From Brevibacillus sedimenti (GTDB lineage: Bacteria; Bacillota; Bacilli; Brevibacillales; Brevibacillaceae): a DNA stretch of 64,000 nt. Both the position numbers and the translations under genes were made by a program. The stretch lies in NCBI RefSeq assembly GCF_020923495.1, contig NZ_CP064048.1, forward strand, positions 2,977,001-3,041,000, given 5' to 3'. Position 1 is the stretch's first letter. Each line of letters starts with the position of its first letter. Under the pieces are notes generated by a model. It had not been told where the DNA came from and ran no database searches. It was given only the letters and a program-made list of their open reading frames with translations. Below are positions 28,301 through 36,126 of this stretch, piece by piece.

Positions 28301-28418
28301 CCTGTACTCCCTGTTTGAAAGCGTCAAGGAACGTCGACTGGCCCGCAAAGCAGCCCGTCACGCCAAACGGCTCGCCAAACAGCAGGCGAAAAACAAGATG
28401 CCTGCCACCGAACTGTAA
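25335..28418 (+). CDS. RND efflux permease (SwrC/HAE-like)
   Basis: 1027 residues with the classic 12-helix RND layout: TM1 near residues 10-30, a large extracytoplasmic loop, a helix bundle around 330-470 (LLGGALAIIILFVFLRNWRVTLVIATTLPMSALMTF, then LSLSVGLIVDAAIVVLESI with the proton-relay Asp), a second loop and a final bundle from about 835. B. subtilis SwrC is the nearest characterised relative by layout; SwrC affects surfactin and drug export. The protein couples the proton gradient to export, with the lipoprotein adaptor encoded just upstream. No outer-membrane channel is encoded, as expected for Gram-positives. Confidence 0.93.
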   Translation: MEKTILFLLKRRLIVFLVTFVIVIAGFGSLFSFQVELVPKTNFPWISVDVSGGSLPPEEMEEKVTRKIEQEIKSIPDVKEYTSTTTTGNVNITVIAEEGKGDKVRQEVQNVVSRLRNSFPKAVDTVNVTQANFGDDALIDYALVGADPQSMLNLAKTAIKDRIESVPGVKEVEVSDRSFANQIAITLRPERLAAYRTTTASVMEQLQATNWKQAVGMLENPGFDTVIMIDNTYTTVQEINRLNIDTPEGTVTLDQLATVEDLRGKVKDSIALTNGNIFVHLSVKRAEGHDLITLQRNVEEVVKQINAEADGRYELKVMFEAASYIEHAVSNLSRDVLLGGALAIIILFVFLRNWRVTLVIATTLPMSALMTFIAMKWGGYNIDMVSLLSLSLSVGLIVDAAIVVLESIYQFREKGEPLQQAIVKGTREVLTPVFTSQLTIIIVFLPLVFADFEDWMKPILQTIAFTVTSAIVASTIAAFFFVPVFSDRFLSKDKNVSLEGQGKDHAIVLWFNRLLQVALRHRVKTVILAIVIFVSSTFLLPFVKMGQSIDTNENLVFASMTMSTGSSLEDAQRAGIAAEASLRQIPEVKDVFFFGNKEKTELFISLKPKKERERDKEALTQDINDRLKAIPGIESITTAFGGQGNEPPVQLDIVGDDLEKMRQLAGDVEAMLATIPGVTNIRNNFKEGKEKITLIPKQEALARMQVDARSLMQQISMMIGEQPVTTITSDGIEVNVVAKMPDNWLKHPEQLRQIMISSNTGEQVPLSELVEWRHSKSPVTIAREKGERMVTVSAELLGSDLGTVGRQVANKLPALAVPAGYKVEIAGKLKEQSANMTQGFFVFLGVIALIYVIMVTQFGRLSQPLLIMLTIPMALVGVILGFVLTQRILGEMAMIGIIMLVGIAVSNAILLIDRINLLRSRGMELTEAILQGTKDRVRPVIMTKLTAILGMLPMALAFAEGSDLEAPLATAVISGLIFHTLVTLVLVPVLYSLFESVKERRLARKAARHAKRLAKQQAKNKMPATEL

Positions 28419-28518
28419 GCAGCACCGGTTGGCAGCAAGCAATGCAAGGGTTCCAGCCGGGACCCTTGCTGCTGGCATCCACATGCCCACGGCTGCCGCC
28501 TGCACCTAGCCAACCCAG

Positions 28519-28550
28519 GAGGCCGGAAAGTGTCCGGCCTCTTCCCTTTT
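28519..28550 (+). terminator. Rho-independent terminator after the RND operon
   Basis: GAGGCCGGA / TCCGGCCTC with a 5-base loop and TTCCCTTTT. A second, T-less hairpin (GCAAGGGT / ACCCTTGC, 28444-28469) lies closer to the stop codon. Confidence 0.75.
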
Positions 28551-28632
28551 GCTTGCATTGGTCAGATTTTTCTGTAGAATGAAGGCATACATGAAATCCC
28601 AGAACATTGCGAAAGCTGAAAGGAGAATTGAC

Positions 28633-29421
28633 ATGGATCTGCAATTGCAGGGAAGAGTGGCCATCGTGCTGGCTTCGACAAAAGGACTGGGAAAAGCGAC
28701 GGCGCTGTCGCTCGCGGCGGAGGGGGCGAACGTCGCCATCTGCGGCCGTGACGAAGCTGCTTTGGCCGCCACTCGGGCGGAAATCATCGACAAGACAGGG
28801 AAAGAACCGCTGGCGATGCTGGTGGATGTGACCAAAGCCGAAGACATCCAGAAGCTGGTGGATGAGACGGCCGCCCGCTTCGGCCGTGTGGACATTTTGA
28901 TCAACAACGCAGGCGGTCCGGCAGCGGGCACCTTTGATCAGCTGACCGACGAGCAGTGGATCGCCGCTTTTGAATTGAACCTGCTTAGCTTCGTGCGGGC
29001 GATTCGCGCGGTGCTGCCGCACATGCGCAAGCAGCAGTTCGGCCGCATCGTCAATTTTGCTTCCTCGTCGTTCAAACAGCCGCTGGAAAACCTGATTCTG
29101 TCCAACACCTTCCGCACCGGGATTGTCGGGCTGGCGAAAAGCCTGGCCGTGGAGCTCGGCCCGGACGGGATTCTCATCAACACGGTCGGCCCCGGACGCA
29201 TTGCGACGGATCGAGTCGCTTCGCTGGACAAGTTGCGGGCGGAGCAGCTCCAGGTAGACGTTGGCGAGGTGAAACGACTGGCGGAGGCTGCGATTCCGCT
29301 GGGACGTTACGGCCAACCGGATGAGTTCGCCCGTGTCGTCACCTTCCTGGCCTCCCCTGCCAACAGCTACGTGACAGGACAGGCGTTACTTGTCGACGGC
29401 GGCCTGGTCAAGGCAATCTGA
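28633..29421 (+). CDS. Atypical short-chain dehydrogenase/reductase
   Basis: 262 residues with a Rossmann fold: VAIVLASTKGLGKATALSLA (a Ser/Thr-Lys variant of TGxxxGxG), ILINNAGGPAAG (the NNAG motif) and INTVGPGRIATDR. The usual S...Y-x3-K catalytic set is not visible: in the expected place the sequence reads SSSFKQPLENLILSNTFRTG, with Ser and Arg aligned to Tyr and Lys. This matches a Bacillales subgroup usually annotated only as SDR oxidoreductase. The substrate is unknown, and normal ketoreductase chemistry is doubtful. ATG at 28633 follows AAAGGAG. Confidence 0.85.
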   Translation: MDLQLQGRVAIVLASTKGLGKATALSLAAEGANVAICGRDEAALAATRAEIIDKTGKEPLAMLVDVTKAEDIQKLVDETAARFGRVDILINNAGGPAAGTFDQLTDEQWIAAFELNLLSFVRAIRAVLPHMRKQQFGRIVNFASSSFKQPLENLILSNTFRTGIVGLAKSLAVELGPDGILINTVGPGRIATDRVASLDKLRAEQLQVDVGEVKRLAEAAIPLGRYGQPDEFARVVTFLASPANSYVTGQALLVDGGLVKAI

Positions 29422-29431
29422 CCATCGCTGT

Positions 29432-29439
29432 GCTATAAT
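29432..29439 (+). promoter_or_regulatory. Extended -10 promoter of yajQ
   Basis: TG-C-TATAAT (hexamer 29434-29439) lies 31 bases upstream of the yajQ ATG; no convincing -35 box, as is common for extended -10 promoters. Confidence 0.55.
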
Positions 29440-29470
29440 GGATGGAAAATGCAGGTGAAGGGGAGCAGGC

Positions 29471-29962
29471 ATGAGCAAGGAAAGTTCGTTTGACATCGTA
29501 TCCAAAGTGGATCTGGCTGAGGTGACCAACGCCATCCACACGGCTGTCAAGGAAATTGAAAACCGCTTTGACTTCAAAGGCAGCAAGAGCAGCATCACGT
29601 TGGAGAAAGAGGAGATCGTGCTGGTCTCCGACGATGAATTTAAGCTGGGCCAGGTCAAAGACATCCTCATCGGCAAACTGGTCAAACGGAATGTGCCGGT
29701 CAAAAATCTGGACTACGGCAAAGTGGAGCCTGCCGCAGGCGGGACCGTCCGCCAGCGGGTGAAGCTCGTGCAGGGCATCGACAAGGACAATGCGAAAAAA
29801 ATCACCGGCATCATCAAGGAGACCGGCTTGAAAGTGAAATCGCAGATCCAGGACGATCAGATTCGGGTGTCTGGCAAAAGCAAGGACGATCTGCAGGCGG
29901 TGATCGCCGCCATCCGCAAGGCCGACCTGCCGATTGAGGTGCAATTTATCAACTACCGATAA
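29471..29962 (+). CDS. yajQ: YajQ-family nucleotide-binding protein
   Basis: 163 residues, the standard YajQ length, with the family's start [18 protein letters not shown] and core [12 protein letters not shown], and the C-terminal [25 protein letters not shown]. The family has two ferredoxin-like folds; YajQ homologues bind nucleotides or RNA, and one in Xanthomonas binds cyclic di-GMP. Cytoplasmic. The exact role in Bacillales is not known. The ATG follows GGGGAGCAGGC. Confidence 0.93.
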   Translation: MSKESSFDIVSKVDLAEVTNAIHTAVKEIENRFDFKGSKSSITLEKEEIVLVSDDEFKLGQVKDILIGKLVKRNVPVKNLDYGKVEPAAGGTVRQRVKLVQGIDKDNAKKITGIIKETGLKVKSQIQDDQIRVSGKSKDDLQAVIAAIRKADLPIEVQFINYR

Positions 29963-29987
29963 AAGTTTTGCTTCTATTTTTTCTCTC

Positions 29988-30028
29988 TTCGCGTATGCAT
30001 GTACCAATAGGTGACAAGCATACGCGAA
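29988..30028. promoter_or_regulatory. 11-bp inverted repeat just upstream of the 30043 gene's ribosome site
   Basis: TTCGCGTATGC and GCATACGCGAA are perfect arms around a 19-base centre, ending directly before the AAGGGAGAG ribosome site. It is not followed by T residues, so it is not a plain terminator; it could be an operator or an mRNA stem affecting translation. Confidence 0.45.
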
Positions 30029-30042
30029 AGGGAGAGTAAGCG

Positions 30043-30513
30043 ATGAAGGTCTTTATCATCAGTCTGCGCAATCTGATCCTGGGCGGCATCGTCTTTCTGA
30101 TTGTGCTGGTGGCGGGCATCATCCTGCTGGTCAAAGACCCGCTGCACGCATCCGACCCCTACAGCCCGGGAGATCAGAGCGTCCCCGCATCCGCACTGAC
30201 CGCTGATCCGCCGGCCGGTGCCGCGAAGCCGTCCCTCAACCTGGACGTCAAGGTGGAGGGAGACACAGCTGAAGTCAAACTGCTCACCCAGAACTTTCAA
30301 TTTGTCGAGGATTCGGGTGATGCCAGCCAGGCTGTGTTCGGTCAAGGGCACGCACACCTGTACCTGAACGGCGAACCAAAGGGGATGATCTACCAGCCGG
30401 AGTTTTTGCTGAAAAAGCTGCCAAAAGGGGAGCACGAGCTGCGGGTTGAGCTGAATTACAGCAATCACCTGCCGTACAAGGTGGAAGCGGTGAAGCGAAT
30501 CGTGGTGCAGTGA
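30043..30513 (+). CDS. Membrane-anchored protein with a beta-sandwich-like extracellular domain
   Basis: 156 residues. A strong N-terminal anchor (about residues 9-29, NLILGGIVFLIVLVAGIILLV) precedes a Pro/Ala-rich linker and a domain with GHAHLYLNGEPKG, a gap, then LPKGEHELRVELNYSNH. This pattern is common in small extracytoplasmic beta-sandwich proteins that handle metals or ligands, but no full metal set is visible. Function unknown. It has an inverted repeat before its ribosome site and a terminator directly after, so it is a single-gene unit. Confidence 0.72.
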   Translation: MKVFIISLRNLILGGIVFLIVLVAGIILLVKDPLHASDPYSPGDQSVPASALTADPPAGAAKPSLNLDVKVEGDTAEVKLLTQNFQFVEDSGDASQAVFGQGHAHLYLNGEPKGMIYQPEFLLKKLPKGEHELRVELNYSNHLPYKVEAVKRIVVQ

Positions 30514-30515
30514 GG

Positions 30516-30546
30516 AAAAAGCGTTCCGACAAAGGGACGCTTTTTC
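30516..30546 (+). terminator. Rho-independent terminator
   Basis: AAAAAGCGTTCC / GGGACGCTTTTT (one G-T pair), 6-base loop, ending in a T-tract; starts 3 bases after the stop codon. Confidence 0.85.
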
Positions 30547-30689
30547 TTTCTGGATGTCATGGGATCGGCTTTCCCTCAGGAGAACGGTTGAGAAAAGGCG
30601 TATGACAGGAAGGAATATTCCGCCGAAAAATCGAATTGATTACAAGAGACAGAATAGTCAGACATATAAAACGAAAAGGGGTGTTTTCC

Positions 30690-32348
30690 ATGTTGCGTTC
30701 CATTACGATCGGTGACCTGCTGGACGAAACGGCAAGCCGCATTCCTGACAAAGAGGCCGTGGTCTATAAGGAGCGGAGCCTGCGCTACACCTTTTCACAG
30801 TTCCGGGACGTGTGCGACCAGGTCGCCCGGGGGTTTCTCTCGCTGGGTATCCAAAAGGGGGAACACATCGCCATCTGGGCCACCAACGTGCCGGAGTGGG
30901 TGATCAGCCAGTTTGCCACGGCAAAGATCGGAGGCGTGCTGGTCACCGTCAACACCAGTTATCGCGTTCACGAGCTGGAATACCTGCTGCGCCAGTCGGA
31001 ATCCACCACGCTGCTGTTGATCGACTCGTTCCGGGGCGTCAGCTACCTGGAGATGATCCGGGAAATCTGCCCCGAACTGGACGAGTGCGAACCGGGGCAA
31101 TTGCGGTCGGCACGCCTGCCGCATCTGAAAAACGTCATCTACATCGGAGAGGAGCGGCAGCCCGGCATGTTTTTGTGGCGCGATCTGCTGGAACGCGGCG
31201 CAGCCGTGCCTGACGAAGAGCGGGCGGCTCGTCAGCGGGAACTGCACCCGGACGACGTCATCAACGTGCAGTACACATCGGGAACGACCGGTTTTCCCAA
31301 AGGGGTCATGCTGTCCCACAACAACATCGTCAACAATGCCATCAAGGTGGCTGAGTGCCAGCGGCTGGGGATGGAGGACCGGGTGTGCATTCCGGTGCCA
31401 TTCTTCCACTGCTTCGGCTGTGTGATGGGCACGCTTGCCTGCGTGGCGACCGGAGCCACGATGGTTCCGGTGATTACCTTTGATCCGGGGATGGTCTTGT
31501 CCGTCGTGGAGGAGGAGCGCTGTACCGCCTTGTACGGCGTGCCGACGATGTTTATCGCCGAATTGAACCACCCGTCGTTTGCAGAGCGGGATCTTCGTTC
31601 ACTGCGCACCGGGATCATGGCCGGCTCACCGTGTCCGATTGAGGTGATGAAAAGCGTCGTGGAGAAAATGGGCATCCGCGAGATCACGATTGCGTACGGA
31701 CAGACGGAATCCTCACCGGTCATCACCCAGACGCGGCCGGATGACTCCATTGAGCGGCGGGTCTCCACCGTGGGCAAGCCCCATGACGACGTGGAGGTGA
31801 AGGTGATCGATCCCGTCACCGGAGAGACGGTGCCTCCCGGTGTGCAGGGAGAACTGTGCACGCGCGGCTATCTTGTGATGAAGGGGTACTACAATATGCC
31901 GGAGCAGACAGCCAAAGTCATCGATGAAGAAGGCTGGCTGCACACCGGGGATTTGGCGACGATGGACGAAGATGGCTACTTCCGCATCACCGGCCGGCTG
32001 AAAGACATGATTATTCGCGGCGGAGAAAACATCTACCCGCGTGAAATCGAGGAATTCCTCTACACCCATCCCAAAGTGCTGGATGTCCAGGTAGTCGGAG
32101 TGCCGGACCCGAAATACGGCGAACAAGTGCTGGCCTGCATCAAGGTGAAACCAGGGGAGACGCTGACAGAGGAAGAGGTGCGAACATACTGCGAGGGCAA
32201 GATTGCCCGGTATAAAATTCCGCACTACATCCAGTTCGTCAGCGAATACCCGATGACTGCCTCCGGCAAAATCCAGAAGTTCAAGCTGCGGGAGCAGGCG
32301 ATTCGCGCGTTCGGCCTGGAGGCTGCGGACAGCATCGAAACCGCGTGA
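30690..32348 (+). CDS. AMP-binding acyl-CoA synthetase
   Basis: 552 residues of the ANL superfamily. The P-loop YTSGTTGFPKGVMLSH lies near residue 193; the adenine motif YGQTESSP near 340, the hinge DGYFRITGRLKDMIIRGGENIYPREIEEFL near 440, and the catalytic lysine in PMTASGKIQKFKLR near 530. It resembles B. subtilis YngI-type medium/long-chain fatty acyl-CoA synthetases. It activates a fatty acid to acyl-CoA in the cytoplasm. The ATG at 30690 follows AAGGGGTG. It is transcribed alone, between two terminators. Confidence 0.9.
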   Translation: MLRSITIGDLLDETASRIPDKEAVVYKERSLRYTFSQFRDVCDQVARGFLSLGIQKGEHIAIWATNVPEWVISQFATAKIGGVLVTVNTSYRVHELEYLLRQSESTTLLLIDSFRGVSYLEMIREICPELDECEPGQLRSARLPHLKNVIYIGEERQPGMFLWRDLLERGAAVPDEERAARQRELHPDDVINVQYTSGTTGFPKGVMLSHNNIVNNAIKVAECQRLGMEDRVCIPVPFFHCFGCVMGTLACVATGATMVPVITFDPGMVLSVVEEERCTALYGVPTMFIAELNHPSFAERDLRSLRTGIMAGSPCPIEVMKSVVEKMGIREITIAYGQTESSPVITQTRPDDSIERRVSTVGKPHDDVEVKVIDPVTGETVPPGVQGELCTRGYLVMKGYYNMPEQTAKVIDEEGWLHTGDLATMDEDGYFRITGRLKDMIIRGGENIYPREIEEFLYTHPKVLDVQVVGVPDPKYGEQVLACIKVKPGETLTEEEVRTYCEGKIARYKIPHYIQFVSEYPMTASGKIQKFKLREQAIRAFGLEAADSIETA

Positions 32349-32427
32349 CAGATGGACTGCGAAGAGTTGAAAAACAACATGCAGTGTGACAATGGATCAC
32401 GAGCAGCGTGGAAAGCGAACAGTGATT

Positions 32428-32451
32428 AACGCCGGGGCATGCCCCGGCGTT
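32428..32451 (+). terminator. Palindromic terminator-like hairpin after the acyl-CoA synthetase gene
   Basis: A 24-base perfect palindrome (arms AACGCCGGGGCA) followed by TTGGTTTG. The sequence between this and the leuD terminator shows no supported gene. Confidence 0.6.
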
Positions 32452-32585
32452 GGTTTGTCGATACGAGTTTGAAGCGGACGTTGTCAGCGTTGGGCAGCTC
32501 TTGGGAACAGCTCGATAAGGGCCATCTTTACTTTCCGGCCGCTGTGCACTATGATGGGTGGGAAAAGCTGGAGGTATGGTCACAT

Positions 32586-32621
32586 GAAAAAGCGAAGGCA
32601 CGGAGTGCTCCATGCCTTCGC
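32586..32621 (-). terminator. Rho-independent terminator of leuCD
   Basis: Read on the minus strand, GCGAAGGCA / TGCCTTCGC with a 12-base loop is followed by TTTTT, 14 bases after the leuD stop. Confidence 0.85.
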
Positions 32622-32635
32622 CGGTTTGCGTGGAT

Positions 32636-33232
32636 TTACGCAAACGTTTCCCGCTTCGCCTCGTAGGCGGCGATTTTATCTTCGTATTGCAGGGTGATGC
32701 CGATGTCGTCCAACCCGTTGAGCAGGCAGTACCGGCGATACTCGTCCACCTCGAACGAATAGGAGAGGCCGGCGCCGTCCGTAATCAACTGCTCCTTAAG
32801 ATCGATCGTCAGCTGGTAGTTGTCGCGGGTTGTGGCACGGCTGAACAACTCCTGCACCTGGTCTTCGCTCAGCTTGATCGGCAGGATGCCGTTTTTAAAG
32901 CAGTTGTTGTAAAAAATGTCGGCAAACGACGGCGCGATGATGGCGCGGAAGCCGTAGTCCAGCAGCGCCCAAGGAGCGTGCTCGCGGGAAGAGCCGCAGC
33001 CGAAGTTGTTGCGGGCCAAGAGGACGGTGGCACCGGCGTATTTGGGCTGGTTCAGCACGAACGATTCGATCGGGCTGCCGTCAGCGTTGAAACGCCATTC
33101 GTAAAAGAGAAACTGGCCGAATCCGGTGCGCTCGATGCGTTTGAGAAACTGCTTGGGAATGATGGCGTCGGTGTCCACGTTGACGCGGTCCAACGGCGCT
33201 GCAATCCCGGTGTGTACGACAAACGGTTTCAT
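32636..33232 (-). CDS. leuD: 3-isopropylmalate dehydratase small subunit
   Basis: 198 residues, the standard LeuD length. Family motifs are present: [27 protein letters not shown] at the N-terminus and [20 protein letters not shown] near residue 70. It is the swivel subunit that, with LeuC, isomerises 2-isopropylmalate to 3-isopropylmalate in leucine synthesis. It follows leuC by 19 bases. leuA, leuB and ilv genes are not nearby, so leuCD stands apart from the usual cluster. Confidence 0.95.
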   Translation of the reverse strand: MKPFVVHTGIAAPLDRVNVDTDAIIPKQFLKRIERTGFGQFLFYEWRFNADGSPIESFVLNQPKYAGATVLLARNNFGCGSSREHAPWALLDYGFRAIIAPSFADIFYNNCFKNGILPIKLSEDQVQELFSRATTRDNYQLTIDLKEQLITDGAGLSYSFEVDEYRRYCLLNGLDDIGITLQYEDKIAAYEAKRETFA

Positions 33233-33251
33233 TATTGCAGGACCTCCTTGT

Positions 33252-34664
33252 TCACGCCTTCACGTTTCCACATTCGCGCACGTCCACGAAGTGGCCGGCG
33301 ATGGCTGCGGCTGCCGCCATATCCGGGCTGACCAGATGGGTGCGTCCGCCGCGTCCCTGGCGTCCTTCAAAGTTGCGATTGGAAGTGGAGGCGCAGCGTT
33401 CGCCTTCCTGAAGCACGTCCGGGTTCATCGCCAGACACATGGAGCAGCCGGAGTCGCGCCATTCGAAGCCGGCCTCCTGGAAGATCAGGTGCAGGCCTTC
33501 ACGTTCCGCCTGCTGCTTTACAGCTTGCGAACCGGGAACCACCATTGCGTGCACGTGCGGGGCGACGCGGCGTCCCTTTGCCACTTCGGCAGCACGGCGC
33601 AGGTCTTCAATCCGGCCGTTGGTACAGGAGCCGATAAAGACGCGGTCAATCTTGATCGCGGTCATCGGGGTGCCCGGTGTGAGACCCATGTAGGCGAGGG
33701 CGTCCTTGGCCGCTTTGCGCTGCGCTTCCGTCGGGAACGAATCGGGATCAGGAACGGTGCCGGTAATGTCGGTGCCCATGCCCGGGCTGGTTCCCCAGGT
33801 GACTTGCGGCGCAATTTCGCTGGCGTCAATTTCCACGCGGTGATCGTACGTGGCGCCCGGGTCGGTGCGGAGCTGTTTCCAGCGCTCGACGGCACGCAGG
33901 AAATCTTCCCCTTGCGGCGCGTAGCGTCTGCCCTTGAGGTAGGCGAACGTGGTCTCGTCCGGTGCGATCAGGCCGGCCCGCGCTCCCGCCTCGATCGACA
34001 TGTTGCAGACAGTCATGCGTTCTTCCATCGTCAGTTTGCGGATAGCCTCACCGGTGTACTCAATTACGTAACCGGTGGCAAAGTCTGTCCCGAATTTTGC
34101 AATGATCGCCAAAATTAAGTCTTTGGCGGTGACGCCGAAGCCCAGCTCGCCTTTCACGTGCACTTCCAGCGTCTTCGGTTTGGCTTGCTGGAGGCATTGG
34201 GTAGCCAGCACGTGCTCCACTTCGCTCGTGCCGATCCCGAAGGCTAGAGCGCCAAATGCGCCGTGCGTGGAGGTGTGGCTGTCACCGCAGACGATCGTTT
34301 TGCCGGGGAGAGTCAATCCCAGCTCCGGTCCGATTACGTGCACAATCCCTTGATCGGGGCTGTTCAGGTCGGCCAGCGTAATGCCGAATTCCTCACAGTT
34401 TTTCGTCAGTGTCTCCATTTGTTGACGGGAAATCGGGTCTTTGACATTGAATCGATCAGCCGTCGGCACGTTGTGGTCCATCGTCGCAAACGTCAGGTCG
34501 GGACGGCGAACGCGGCGCCCGGCCAGGCGGAGTCCTTCAAACGCCTGGGGCGAGGTGACCTCGTGGACCAGGTGCAGGTCGATGTACAGCAGGCTGGGTT
34601 TGCCAGGCTCTTCGTGAATCACGTGGGCATCCCAGATCTTTTCAAACATCGTGCGGGGTTTCAT
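33252..34664 (-). CDS. leuC: 3-isopropylmalate dehydratase large subunit
   Basis: 470 residues, aconitase superfamily. The start [21 protein letters not shown] is typical for LeuC and follows AAGGAGG on the minus strand; an in-frame extension to 34697 lacks a ribosome site. The 4Fe-4S ligands are in [13 protein letters not shown] and [12 protein letters not shown], and [30 protein letters not shown] is the substrate region. It forms a heterodimer with LeuD. It is divergent from a LysR-family gene across 112 bases and so probably under its control. Confidence 0.96.
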   Translation of the reverse strand: MKPRTMFEKIWDAHVIHEEPGKPSLLYIDLHLVHEVTSPQAFEGLRLAGRRVRRPDLTFATMDHNVPTADRFNVKDPISRQQMETLTKNCEEFGITLADLNSPDQGIVHVIGPELGLTLPGKTIVCGDSHTSTHGAFGALAFGIGTSEVEHVLATQCLQQAKPKTLEVHVKGELGFGVTAKDLILAIIAKFGTDFATGYVIEYTGEAIRKLTMEERMTVCNMSIEAGARAGLIAPDETTFAYLKGRRYAPQGEDFLRAVERWKQLRTDPGATYDHRVEIDASEIAPQVTWGTSPGMGTDITGTVPDPDSFPTEAQRKAAKDALAYMGLTPGTPMTAIKIDRVFIGSCTNGRIEDLRRAAEVAKGRRVAPHVHAMVVPGSQAVKQQAEREGLHLIFQEAGFEWRDSGCSMCLAMNPDVLQEGERCASTSNRNFEGRQGRGGRTHLVSPDMAAAAAIAGHFVDVRECGNVKA

Positions 34665-34776
34665 GTGTCGTCCTCCTTCGTGCAAAACTCTTATCACGGT
34701 TGTATCATGGCATTAGGAATAGTTCAAAGATATAATTATTATGAGATGGATAGCTTTTGCCTATCGGGAGGTCTTC
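34665..34776. promoter_or_regulatory. Divergent leuC/lysR control region
   Basis: This 112-base gap is markedly AT-rich for the region. TATAAT at 34731-34736 is a -10 candidate for the LysR gene. Several T-N11-A pairs, as expected for LysR-family sites, can be drawn around 34690-34740, but none stands out as a clean inverted repeat. Confidence 0.45.
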
Positions 34777-35664
34777 ATGGAATTACGACAGATTCGTTAT
34801 GTGCTGGCAGTGGCGGAAGAGCGCAGCTTTTCCCGGGCGGCGGGCCGGCTCCATCTGGCCCAGCCGTCGCTCAGTCAGCAGATTGCCAAATTGGAAAAAC
34901 TGCTCGGGGTAACCCTGTTTCATCGACTGCCGCAGCACGTGGAGCTGACGGACGCGGGGCAGCGCTTCGTTCAGGTGGCCCAGTCGCTGATTGATATGGC
35001 GGAAGCCCTGGAGCGGGAGATGCGCGCTTACGCGGTCGGCGAGAGCGGTAAACTTCTGGTGGGCAGTCTGCCGATTACGGGCGCGTACGTCCTGCCCCGG
35101 GTCATCCCCGCCTTTACCAGGCAGTTTCCGGGCGTCGAACTGCAACTAATAGAAGAGACGTCCAGCAACCTGGAGCAGCTTCTGGTCCGGGGAAAAATCG
35201 ACGTCAGCCTGTTGACGATGCCGATCGCCGATCCCTCGCTGGAGGTAATCCCCGCCATTCACGAGGAGATTTACCTGGCGGTTCCGCCGCAGCACCCGCT
35301 GGCGGAGCGGCAGGAAATAGATCTGGCCGAATTGGCCGGACAGCCGTTTATCCTGCTAAAAGAAGGGCAGGGCTTCCGCACGATCTCGCTGCGCCTGTGC
35401 GAACAGGCCGGATTCCGTCCGCGAATCGTCTTTGAGAGCAGCAACATCCAGACGGTGCAGTCGCTGGTGGCGGCGGGGATGGGCTTTTCGTTTGCCCCCA
35501 AGATGATTTCCCTGGCACCGGGCACGACGGCACCGCCCGTCTACGTGAGCCTGACCGGACGGCCGTATCGCACGCTGGTCGTCGCTTACCGCAAAGACCG
35601 GCCGCTCTCCCGTCCGGCAGAGTTGTTTGTCCGTTCCCTGGTGGAGCAGGGGAGCGCGATGTAG
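34777..35664 (+). CDS. LysR-family transcriptional regulator
   Basis: 295 residues. The N-terminal winged helix-turn-helix is ELRQIRYVLAVAEERSFSRAAGRLHLAQPSLSQQIAKLEKLLG, followed by a helical linker and the periplasmic-binding-protein-like effector domain from about residue 90. The ATG at 34777 follows GGGAGG. Divergent from leuCD, it is likely to regulate that operon, though the effector is not evident. This family usually acts as a tetramer that activates the divergent gene and represses itself. Confidence 0.9.
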   Translation: MELRQIRYVLAVAEERSFSRAAGRLHLAQPSLSQQIAKLEKLLGVTLFHRLPQHVELTDAGQRFVQVAQSLIDMAEALEREMRAYAVGESGKLLVGSLPITGAYVLPRVIPAFTRQFPGVELQLIEETSSNLEQLLVRGKIDVSLLTMPIADPSLEVIPAIHEEIYLAVPPQHPLAERQEIDLAELAGQPFILLKEGQGFRTISLRLCEQAGFRPRIVFESSNIQTVQSLVAAGMGFSFAPKMISLAPGTTAPPVYVSLTGRPYRTLVVAYRKDRPLSRPAELFVRSLVEQGSAM

Positions 35665-35745
35665 CCAAGTGCAACCCTTCGGGGACAAACATCTGCGGCT
35701 GTGATACACTAAATCCACACGAAATCCGAGAAAGGATGATTGGAA

Positions 35746-36093
35746 ATGAAGGAAATCAAGACCGAAGCAGAATTTGAACAAGCCATCGCCTCGGAAAAAC
35801 CTGTAGTCGTCAAGTTTTACACGGACTGGTGCTCGGACTGCCACCGGATCGATCCGTTCATGCCGGAAGTTGAGGAAGCCTACAAGGACAAGCTGGACAT
35901 GGTCGCTGTCAACCGCGACACCCTGCCGGAACTGTCGCAAAAGCTGGATGTCTTCGGCATCCCCAGCTTTATCGCCTTTGCCAACGGCAAGGAATTGGTC
36001 CGCTTTGTCAGCAAGCTGGGCAAAAGCCGGGAGGAAATCGAACACTTCCTGAACCGCGCAGTAGAAGTGTACGAGGGCTTGAAGCAGGCCTAA
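35746..36093 (+). CDS. Thioredoxin-like protein (CSDC active site)
   Basis: 115 residues with a thioredoxin fold and the redox motif WCSDCHRI near residue 28, plus the cis-Pro in FGIPSFIAF. It resembles small cytoplasmic Bacillales thioredoxin-like proteins such as YtpP with a CxDC rather than CGPC centre; the extra Asp should lower the redox potential or alter partner choice. No signal peptide. ATG at 35746 is preferred to TTG at 35740 for its spacing from AAAGGA. An extended -10 (TG-A-TACACT, 35702-35710) lies upstream. Confidence 0.88.
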   Translation: MKEIKTEAEFEQAIASEKPVVVKFYTDWCSDCHRIDPFMPEVEEAYKDKLDMVAVNRDTLPELSQKLDVFGIPSFIAFANGKELVRFVSKLGKSREEIEHFLNRAVEVYEGLKQA

Positions 36094-36126
36094 CCGGATG
36101 GAATACCAACCAGGAGTTGCGACGGC

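Noticed and set aside
26823-28505. 560-codon minus-strand frame opposite the RND permease
   Set aside because: His/Gln/Arg-rich low-complexity product typical of an antisense shadow; the plus strand encodes a complete RND protein.
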